From: QHBQ01 sp038230695
Lineage (GTDB): Bacteria > Chloroflexota > Chloroflexia > QHBQ01
Assembly: GCA_038230695.1 (NCBI GenBank)
Contig: JBBRMT010000155.1
Coordinates: 1 to 11,377 of the forward strand
Direction: 5' to 3'
Length of the DNA: 11,377 nucleotides
The notes below the pieces were generated by a model. The model did no database searches and was not told the origin of the DNA. It saw only the letters and a program-made list of their open reading frames with translations. Within the stretch, counting starts at the first letter, position 1. Each line of letters opens with the position of its first letter. Below, piece by piece: positions 6,522-11,377 of the stretch. Position numbers and translations under genes: made by a program.

Positions 6522-7115
6522 ATGAACCAGACCATTAAGCTGCGCCACCAGATAACCGGCGAAACCCGCCTGAACGTCGCGCTGGATAATATCCCTGGCG
6601 CGGTGGAGTATATAGTCTCGCTCAACCCGCACGACTTTGCGCGGCTGAACAACCCGCTAATGCGTAAGCTGATGTCGCCGCGCATCAGCCTGCGGCGGGT
6701 CGCGGCGATGGCGGGGATGAGTGAGGCGGAGCTGCTCGAGCATCTGGCGGCGCTGGGCGGTGATGTGGAAGTACGCACCACTGCGCCAGTGGGTCTGACT
6801 GCCCCGCTCACCTCGCCGCAGTCGCCCACCGCACCGCCCGCGTGGATGGCCGAGGTTACCGACGATCGCATCCCTTGGGTAGACCTGTTGCCGATTGACG
6901 ATACCCAGGGCGACCCTTTCGCGCCAGTCAGCATCGCGGTCAAGGAGATGGCTGCTGGTACGGTAGTCGGCGTGCGCCACCGCTGGCAGCCGCAGCCATT
7001 CTATGACGTTTGGGCAAGGATGGGTATCGCATGGTTCGCCCGCCAGGTTACCGCTGATGAATGGCATATCTACGTCTACAAGCCGCCGACCTTTAGCCGC
7101 AAATACGTCCAGTAA
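6522..7115 (+). CDS. DUF1858-like plus DUF2249-like two-domain protein
   Basis: A 197-residue soluble protein. The N-terminal half (about 30-80) has the NPLMRKLMSPRISLRRVA pattern followed by MSEAELLEHLAALGG, which resembles the small helical DUF1858 domain. A proline-rich linker (about 88-108) leads to a C-terminal part (about 118-187) with WVDLLPIDD, MAAGTVVGVRHRWQPQPFYD and EWHIYVYK, which resembles DUF2249, a TusA/SirA-like alpha-beta fold. DUF2249 proteins are often found near nitrate, nitrite and NO metabolism; the function is unknown. No cysteine is present, so sulfur transfer by a TusA-type cysteine is unlikely. ATG 6522 was chosen because GAGGT precedes it by seven bases; an in-frame GTG at 6498 lies inside the palindromic element. 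It could serve in assembly or electron-transfer control of the reductase, since no NarJ/TorD-type chaperone is seen. Confidence 0.7.
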   Translation: MNQTIKLRHQITGETRLNVALDNIPGAVEYIVSLNPHDFARLNNPLMRKLMSPRISLRRVAAMAGMSEAELLEHLAALGGDVEVRTTAPVGLTAPLTSPQSPTAPPAWMAEVTDDRIPWVDLLPIDDTQGDPFAPVSIAVKEMAAGTVVGVRHRWQPQPFYDVWARMGIAWFARQVTADEWHIYVYKPPTFSRKYVQ

Positions 7116-7136
7116 CGAATAGAAAGGAGACACCAA

Positions 7137-7544
7137 ATGGATCAGGGCAAGGAAACGCGCCATCGCCCCCGTCCGGCGGAGCGCTTCGCCGCCCCCGAGC
7201 ATTTGCTAGACTTGCACAAGATAGCCGAGCAGCTACGCAAAGAGCCGCTGCCCGCCCGCCATGGGCATCGCCAGATGACGATTTACCAGCACGACGCTAT
7301 GACCGTGGTGCTGTTCGTCTTCGCGCCGGGCGGTCAATTGAAAGACCACCAGGCCAACGGGGTGGTGACAATCCACCTGCTCGAGGGTGAAGTGCAGGTC
7401 ATGACCGCCGCGCATACCTACGAGTTGTCGGCGGCAAGCATGGTCGCGCTTGCCCCTGGGGTACAGCACAGCGTGCTGGCGAAGCAACCCAGCACAATTC
7501 TACTGACCGTCTGCCTTGAGCCTGGGGAGGATGCTAATGGTTAA
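7137..7544 (+). CDS. Small single-domain cupin protein
   Basis: A 135-residue protein with one beta-barrel cupin domain (about 45-128). Motif 1 is APGGQLKDHQANGVVTIHLLEGEV (stated in parts: GGQLKDH at 65-71, HLLEGEV at 80-86) and motif 2 is APGVQHSV (106-113). Of the usual His-x-His, Glu and His metal ligands only H71 and H111 are clear. The second His is A73 and the Glu position is not acidic, so metal binding may be weakened, or H80 may substitute. AAGGAG lies eight bases before the ATG. The end overlaps the next gene by eight bases, so the two are probably translationally coupled. Small cupins like this occur near redox operons, but role and ligand are unknown; a small-molecule sensor or a stabilising factor are possible. 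It lacks a signal peptide. Confidence 0.72.
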   Translation: MDQGKETRHRPRPAERFAAPEHLLDLHKIAEQLRKEPLPARHGHRQMTIYQHDAMTVVLFVFAPGGQLKDHQANGVVTIHLLEGEVQVMTAAHTYELSAASMVALAPGVQHSVLAKQPSTILLTVCLEPGEDANG

Positions 7545-8244
7545 AAAGTACTTCATGGACCCGCAGCGCTGCATCGGCTGCCGCGCCTGCATGGTCGCCT
7601 GCCAGGAGTGCGACACCCATCGCGGAACCTCGATGATCTACATTGATACGCTGGATACAGAGTGGTCACCGCAAACCAGCCCCACCGTCTGTATGCACTG
7701 CGTCAATCCACCCTGCGCCAACGTCTGCCCCGCCGACGCAATCAAGCAGGATGAGAACGGCATCGTGCTGCAAGCATCGGTTGACCGCTGCATCTACTGC
7801 CGCAACTGCCTGATCGCCTGCCCGTTTGGCGTGCCAAAGTATCAGGCCAAGCAGGCGCTGATGATCAAGTGCGACCAGTGCTACGACCGCACCAGCGTGG
7901 GCAAGAAGCCCTGGTGCGCTACCGCCTGCCCGACCAAGGCGCTCGATTACGGTGAGTACGACGAGATCATCCAGCAGCACCCCGGCCAGGCGGTCAATCA
8001 GTGGCAGTTTGGCGACCAGCAGCTTGAGACCAACGTCTACGTCTTCGCGCCCAGGGAGACCAAGAAGTTTCAGGTGCTGCGCCTGTTCGACTACCGCGAG
8101 CAGGCCGGTTACTCTACCGATGCCGGGCTAGCCGGTGGGCAGCAGGAGTTAAAGGGCGAGAGCGATACCGATGTCTGGGCTGGCTGGGAGACCCGCGACT
8201 GGACCGGCTGGAGCGCGCTGGCGAACGAGAAGGAGAGTGAGTAG
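7537..8244 (+). CDS. Four-cluster [4Fe-4S] ferredoxin-type electron-transfer subunit (DmsB/NrfC/NarH-like)
   Basis: A 235-residue iron-sulfur protein with sixteen cluster cysteines in four groups: C12/15/18/22, C52/55/60/64, C85/88/91/95 and C112/115/127/131, plus an extra C25. This is the standard beta-subunit arrangement that carries electrons between a membrane quinol module and a molybdopterin subunit. C-terminal to the clusters is a region rich in Trp and acidic residues (about 205-232) without recognisable domain. There is no Tat signal, so it should sit in the cytoplasm with the NarB-like subunit. The start is ATG 7537, seven bases after GGGGAGG; in-frame alternatives at 7516 and 7531 are badly placed. 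Classical NarB/NasC enzymes take electrons from ferredoxin or a flavoprotein and do not have this partner, so its presence is a key oddity of the operon. Confidence 0.9.
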   Translation: MVKKYFMDPQRCIGCRACMVACQECDTHRGTSMIYIDTLDTEWSPQTSPTVCMHCVNPPCANVCPADAIKQDENGIVLQASVDRCIYCRNCLIACPFGVPKYQAKQALMIKCDQCYDRTSVGKKPWCATACPTKALDYGEYDEIIQQHPGQAVNQWQFGDQQLETNVYVFAPRETKKFQVLRLFDYREQAGYSTDAGLAGGQQELKGESDTDVWAGWETRDWTGWSALANEKESE

Positions 8245-8245
8245 C

Positions 8246-8764
8246 ATGGCCGAGCCGACTGCGATTCAACAGAAGGACGGCGACCCGCTATGGCAACAGG
8301 ATTTCCCCATCAACCGCGCTGCGGAGTTGGATAACAGTCGCCGCCAGTTCCTCAAGTTCCTCGGCCTGAGCTCGGCGGCGTTCTTCACCGGCACGCTGGC
8401 AATGGCGCTGAAGGCGGTATTCGAGGAGGATCGCACCGCTGGCCTACCCGCGCTGCGTATCGCGGCTGTGGCTGATGTGGCGGAGGGCCGCTCGATCAAC
8501 TTCCACTACCCCGACCCCAGCTACCCTGCCATCCTCATCCACCTGCCCGACAACCAGTTCGTCGCCTACGAGCAGCGCTGCACCCACCTGCTCTGCCCGG
8601 TGCTGTACCAGGGCGATAACCACCGCATCTTCTGCCCCTGCCACGATGGCGTGTTCGACCCTGGCACCGGCCAGAATCTTGCTGGCCCACCGCCCCGCCC
8701 GCTGAACCGTATCAAGGTCGAGGTGAGGGGCAGCGACATCTACGCCGTAGGGAGGGAAGCCTGA
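8246..8764 (+). CDS. Rieske [2Fe-2S] protein with Tat-type N-terminus
   Basis: A 172-residue Rieske protein. Ligands are C112 and H114 (box CTHLLC) and C130 and H133 (box CPCH); C117 and C132 form the disulfide pair typical of the high-potential Rieske proteins of bc1/b6f complexes, unlike most dioxygenase-type ferredoxins. A twin-arginine motif SRRQFLKFLG (31-40) is followed by a hydrophobic segment (about 41-58), so the protein is probably exported folded and anchored on the outer face of the membrane. The motif lies after a 30-residue N-terminal extension, as in bc-complex Rieske proteins. ATG 8246 is one base after the previous stop region; AGGAG lies ten bases upstream. No cytochrome b/c1 is nearby, so it likely works with the membrane subunit encoded at 3070-4227 or the small membrane protein that follows. 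Confidence 0.92.
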   Translation: MAEPTAIQQKDGDPLWQQDFPINRAAELDNSRRQFLKFLGLSSAAFFTGTLAMALKAVFEEDRTAGLPALRIAAVADVAEGRSINFHYPDPSYPAILIHLPDNQFVAYEQRCTHLLCPVLYQGDNHRIFCPCHDGVFDPGTGQNLAGPPPRPLNRIKVEVRGSDIYAVGREA

Positions 8765-9000
8765 TGCTCGGACGCACCCCGCGCCTGCCGCACGTCGCGA
8801 TGCGCTGGCTGATCATCGCGTTGATGCTGCTCAATGGCTTCCAGCTAGTGCTGCTGCAACTGGCGATCAACAGTAGTGCGCTCCGCGATGTGGGGGCTAC
8901 TTGGGTATATGTCGCCCTCTCCGGCGCAGTCTTGCTGATATCCCTCGCTCTCATCGCCTGGGCCTTTGCCCGCAGTCGGAGATTAAAGCCTAAAGATTAA
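8764..9000 (+). CDS. Small two-helix membrane protein, unknown function
   Basis: A 78-residue protein with two strong hydrophobic segments (about 14-35 and 46-69) and a basic tail. It resembles no family I can name. The ATG overlaps the Rieske stop as TGATG and is preceded by GGAGGG, so it is translationally coupled to the Rieske gene. Basic residues before the first helix and after the second place both ends in the cytoplasm. It could anchor or stabilise the membrane part of the electron-transfer complex. The last residues (LKPKD) and the stop codon are encoded by the heptamer repeat that follows. Confidence 0.7.
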   Translation: MLGRTPRLPHVAMRWLIIALMLLNGFQLVLLQLAINSSALRDVGATWVYVALSGAVLLISLALIAWAFARSRRLKPKD

Positions 9001-9060
9001 AGCCTAAAGATGAACATCGCAGCATCCGCTTGTCTTTAATCTCTAATCTCTAATCTTTTA
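8980..9060. repeat. Heptamer tandem repeats in inverted orientation
   Basis: On the plus strand five consecutive seven-base units AGATTAA, AGCCTAA, AGATTAA, AGCCTAA, AGATGAA run from 8980 to 9014, a 14-base direct repeat when read in pairs. On the minus strand related units AGATTAG, AGATTAG, AGATTAA lie at 9057-9036. The two arrays can pair (AGATTAAAG with CTTTAATCT) around a loop of about 20-35 bases. The element covers the stop codon of the upstream gene and the 78-base gap before the next. It may act as an mRNA stability or processing structure. A weak -35/-10 pair (TTGTCT at 9030, TAATCT at 9051, spacing 15) is not convincing. Confidence 0.75.
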
Positions 9061-9078
9061 TCTCGCCAAGGAGAACCA

Positions 9079-9396
9079 ATGAACCAACCAACGCCCTTTA
9101 TCGCCGCCTACCACCTGAGCGAAGCGGAATGGGAGGTGCTGTACCTGCTCGACGACGCGCTCGACCAGTTGCGGAAGATGACCCTCAGCTTTAGCGAACT
9201 GCGCTACCTGGCGGTGGAGCATAGCGAGGAGCAGATTCGCGCCGCCGTCGAATCACTGCTCAGCCCTGCAGCGCACAACCGGCCACCTACGCCGCTGCTC
9301 GTCACCATCCCCAACCTCACCAACCTGCCGATTTACCGCATCGCCCCGGCGGGCCGCAAACTGGTGGAGATGCAGAAGCAATCGGTGCGTTCCTAG
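9079..9396 (+). CDS. Small hypothetical protein with winged-helix-like layout
   Basis: A 105-residue soluble protein. Helices are suggested at about 13-30 (SEAEWEVLYLLDDAL), 37-47 and 49-62, followed by a beta-hairpin-like stretch (72-89) and the ending YRIAPAGRKLVEM (86-98), close to the YRxTxAGRxxxE pattern common at the wing of small bacterial DNA-binding proteins. This suggests a winged-helix fold, but no family is recognised and DNA binding is not shown. AAGGAG lies six bases before the ATG. It is the last gene of the operon, 78 bases after the small membrane protein, so it could be a local regulator, or a structural accessory protein. Confidence 0.62.
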   Translation: MNQPTPFIAAYHLSEAEWEVLYLLDDALDQLRKMTLSFSELRYLAVEHSEEQIRAAVESLLSPAAHNRPPTPLLVTIPNLTNLPIYRIAPAGRKLVEMQKQSVRS

Positions 9397-9440
9397 AATG
9401 GCGATTAAGTAACCCGGCAGCTACGGGCCGAGGAGTGCTG

Positions 9441-9476
9441 ATGAAACGATTTGAATATTATTTGCGACGTATCTGA
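9441..9476 (+). other. Tiny 11-codon ORF before the P450 gene
   Basis: ATG 9441 opens the peptide MKRFEYYLRRI and is preceded by GAGGAG with five bases between, as good a Shine-Dalgarno as any gene here. Stop TGA is 19 bases before the P450 start. It may be a translated leader, the remnant of a gene start, or chance. The codons are A/T-rich compared with the neighbours. The rest of the 99-base gap 9397-9495 shows only a weak CCCG/CGGG repeat. Confidence 0.35.
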
Positions 9477-9495
9477 CACCATGTGAGGAGCGAAC

Positions 9496-10644
9496 ATGAA
9501 CGATCATCCAACCCCCGATTGGGATCCAAGAGATATTTCCGTCCTCGCCGATCAGCGGCGTGCGTACGATGAGATGCGCGAGCGTTGCCCTGTCGCCTAC
9601 AGCGACTTCCTGGACTGGTCGCTATTTCGCCACCAGGACATTATCAGCGTCCTCGCCGATGCAGAGACCTACAGCAGCGCTTCCAAGCACCTCGCCGTTC
9701 CCAACGGCATGGACCCCCCCGAACACACGCGGTACCGCAACGTTCTGGAGCCGTATTTCCGGCCTGAACAGATGATGGCGCTCGAGCCGCGCTGCCGACG
9801 CATCGCGGTTGACCTGTTGCAGGCGCTCCTCGCCCGTGATGAAGTGGAGTTCATCTCCGAATTCGCCCAGCCCTTCCTCTTCAAGACGCTCTGCACATTC
9901 CTCGGCTTGTCATCTGAGACTTGGGAGAATCTCCGTGGCTGGACGCACGGCAATCAGGAAGCGGCATTCTCGCAGGACCGAGAGGCGGGGGCGGCACTGG
10001 CTCGTGAGTTCGCCGGATACGTCACGGAGGCGCTTCGGGTTCGGCGGGAAGCGGGGGTGGATGCGAGCAATGACCTGATCAGCAGCCTCATGGTGACAAC
10101 GGCCGAGGGTGCGGCACTGAGCGACGAGGAAATCGTCAGCCTCCTACGTAACTGGACCGCCGGTCAAGGCACTGTGGCGGCTGCGCTCGGCATCCTCGTG
10201 TACTACCTCGCGGAACACGCAGACGTGCAACAGCAGCTACGCCGCGAGCCGACACTGCTGCCCGCTGCTATTGATGAAATTTTGCGGGCCGACGGCCCCC
10301 TGATCGCCAATCGGCGGACCACGACGCACGACGTGGAGATCGGGGGTCGCAAGATCGGCGCGGGCGAGAAGCTCTCGCTCAATTGGATCGCCGCGAACCG
10401 TGATGGACGTGCGTTTGACGATCCCGACGCGGTCCGCTTCGAGCGTGACCCAGGGGGTAACCTCTTGTTCGGCGCGGGTATTCACTACTGCCTCGGCGCT
10501 CCTTTGGCCCGCCTTGAGATGCGGATTGCTATGGAAGAACTCCTGACGCGCACGACCACGATCGAGCCTGGTGCCAAGGAGCCGCTGCGGCGGGATGTCT
10601 ATCCGAGCAATGGATTCCAGGCGCTGCCGGTGCGACTGCGCTGA
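9496..10644 (+). CDS. Cytochrome P450, soluble bacterial class
   Basis: A 382-residue soluble P450 monooxygenase, of the usual length for bacterial class I enzymes. The haem-binding loop FGAGIHYCLG puts the axial ligand at C332. The K-helix ExxR is E261-R264 (EILR). The I-helix has AGQGT (222-226): the oxygen-activating T226 is present but the acidic residue that usually precedes it is replaced by G225. HTRYR (about 77-81) matches the C-helix HxxxR haem-propionate region. Such enzymes need a ferredoxin and reductase partner; neither is adjacent. GAGGAG lies five bases before the ATG. It has its own 99-base upstream gap and no link in function to the nitrate genes, so it is probably a separate unit. 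Substrate unknown; subfamily cannot be given from motifs alone. Confidence 0.95.
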   Translation: MNDHPTPDWDPRDISVLADQRRAYDEMRERCPVAYSDFLDWSLFRHQDIISVLADAETYSSASKHLAVPNGMDPPEHTRYRNVLEPYFRPEQMMALEPRCRRIAVDLLQALLARDEVEFISEFAQPFLFKTLCTFLGLSSETWENLRGWTHGNQEAAFSQDREAGAALAREFAGYVTEALRVRREAGVDASNDLISSLMVTTAEGAALSDEEIVSLLRNWTAGQGTVAAALGILVYYLAEHADVQQQLRREPTLLPAAIDEILRADGPLIANRRTTTHDVEIGGRKIGAGEKLSLNWIAANRDGRAFDDPDAVRFERDPGGNLLFGAGIHYCLGAPLARLEMRIAMEELLTRTTTIEPGAKEPLRRDVYPSNGFQALPVRLR

Positions 10645-10684
10645 CCGTCGTACGGGCATCGCTGGATACAATACTAAAACGGCG

Positions 10685-10966
10685 GTGGTTCAGCTACCTG
10701 TGGGGGCATGGTTGCCAGATACGGGTAATTTTAGGGGCCAGCTGAATACAGCGACAACAACGGTGACGCTGTATACCAGAGTTGAGCGAGATGCAAGCGG
10801 CAGTGGCGTTCTGGTTACTTTTACTGCAAGCTGGTTACTCATGGATGGTAGCAAAGCCAGTCACAGCTGGCAGTTTCATGTGGACAGTGCGAGGAAAGCC
10901 AGCTTTGTCAGTGAAGCGGGCAATGACCTGACCCAGCTAATTCAGGTGATGTTCTTAGGTGGATAG
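10685..10966 (+). CDS. Hypothetical protein, possibly 5'-truncated gene remnant
   Basis: This frame looks coding (alternating hydrophobic beta-rich segments such as TVTLYTRVERD and GVLVTFTASWLL) and ends at TAG 10966. No start is convincing: GTG at 10685 or 10700 lack a Shine-Dalgarno, and coding-like sequence (GYNTKTAVV) continues upstream to about 10661, just after the P450 stop. The stretch is visibly less GC-rich than its neighbours. It may be the 3' remnant of a gene cut when the P450 segment arrived, or a real small beta-rich protein. No family recognised. The start given is the first usable in-frame GTG after the P450 stop. Confidence 0.4.
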   Translation: MVQLPVGAWLPDTGNFRGQLNTATTTVTLYTRVERDASGSGVLVTFTASWLLMDGSKASHSWQFHVDSARKASFVSEAGNDLTQLIQVMFLGG

Positions 10967-10999
10967 CAGACCTTCGCGCACCTGCGCCACCCTGCGACC

Positions 11000-11377
11000 T
11001 CACCTCGCCACAGCAATCGCCCGCAGATACCCCTCGATGGTAATCGCCAGTTCCTCCACATCGTGCGCGAACCACAGGCTGAGGTCAGCCAGCGCCCGCC
11101 AGGGCAGCCCCCGCAGCAGCCGCATCCCCGCCCGGTAGTCCAGGTCGAAAGTATAGAGCGTGCCAACCTGTCTGGGAGAGAGCCAGTATACGTCCAACTC
11201 TGCACCATCGAGCGGAATGACCCAGGCGCGGTAGCCGTATGCACGCCGCACCTTCCTCGCGCCAGGGATAGTCCATGGCGAGTACGTCGCCTGCCCCCAG
11301 CTGGGCAGACCGAGCCGGGGTCGAAGGTGCTGATAGAGCGGGTAAGCATAGGTATCCGCCACCATACCCAGCAGCCG
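11000..11377 (-). CDS. Hypothetical protein, partial at right edge
   Basis: A minus-strand frame of at least 125 residues, open to the window edge and ending at TGA (11002-11000). The ATG at 11365 has no Shine-Dalgarno, so the gene probably starts outside the window. The visible part has normal protein composition, with several Trp and Tyr residues (LPSWGQATYSPW, GAELDVYWLS, FDLDYRAGMRLLRGLPW) and a final helix-like segment DVEELAITIEGYLRAIAVAR. No transmembrane segment and no recognised motif. An overlapping frame at 10942-11349 is Arg- and Gly-rich and looks like its shadow. It converges on the fragment ending at 10966. Confidence 0.6.
   Translation of the reverse strand, partial: RLLGMVADTYAYPLYQHLRPRLGLPSWGQATYSPWTIPGARKVRRAYGYRAWVIPLDGAELDVYWLSPRQVGTLYTFDLDYRAGMRLLRGLPWRALADLSLWFAHDVEELAITIEGYLRAIAVAR

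Noticed and set aside
10942..11349. 135-residue minus-strand frame near the right edge
   Set aside because: Arg/Gly/Cys-rich out-of-frame shadow of the better minus-strand frame ending at 11000.
1..11377. CRISPR array, tRNA/rRNA gene, transposase or integrase
   Set aside because: No regularly spaced long repeats, no cloverleaf or rRNA-like stretch, and no mobile-element protein was seen on either strand.

Overview
The window is a GC-rich, gene-dense stretch of bacterial chromosome. It holds a nitrate-related locus of about 9 kb with unrelated genes on both sides. High GC, strong Shine-Dalgarno sites, GTG and ATG starts, overlapping genes and scattered G/C-rich palindromes and short-unit repeats fit a member of the Chloroflexota or a similar GC-rich lineage. 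That placement is an inference from style and from the look of NarK and the reductase; nothing in the window proves it.

Layout. Positions 1-366 hold the 3' end of a short-chain dehydrogenase. A bidirectional hairpin terminator (389-422) separates it from a convergent pair on the minus strand: a NarK-type nitrate/nitrite transporter (442-1629), preceded by a polytopic membrane protein of probable TDT/SLAC1 type (1647-2750). The 319-base divergent region 2751-3069 holds the regulatory DNA. It is an unusual, near-symmetric inverted arrangement of GTNNAC repeats about 10-12 bases apart, centred on a 14-base perfect palindrome, with a clear sigma70-like promoter for the rightward operon.

The rightward operon (3070-9396) encodes, in order: a six-helix cytochrome-b-like membrane protein with a cysteine zinc-ribbon-like tail; a NarB/NasC-type molybdopterin nitrate reductase (749 aa, one [4Fe-4S] site, Cys170 as probable Mo ligand, no Tat signal); a protein resembling DUF1858 plus DUF2249; a small degenerate cupin; a four-cluster ferredoxin-type electron-transfer subunit; a Rieske protein with a Tat-type N-terminus; a two-helix small membrane protein; and a small winged-helix-like protein. 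Spacing is tight (overlaps of 11, 8 and 1 bases; gaps of 1 and 21). Two larger gaps are filled by a G/C-rich palindrome and by heptamer repeats.

Working model: NarK and perhaps the TDT-like protein move nitrate, nitrite or another anion. The NarB-like subunit reduces nitrate in the cytoplasm, taking electrons through the four-cluster protein from the membrane cytochrome-like subunit. The Rieske protein is probably on the outer face of the membrane. Combining a soluble NarB/NasC-type catalytic subunit with membrane, ferredoxin-type and Rieske partners is neither the classical NarGHI nor the NapAB layout, and is the most interesting system here. No nitrite reductase and no NarJ/TorD-type chaperone is visible.

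Right of the operon are a cytochrome P450 (9496-10644) preceded by a tiny 11-codon ORF, a lower-GC coding-like fragment (to 10966), and a minus-strand hypothetical gene running off the right edge.
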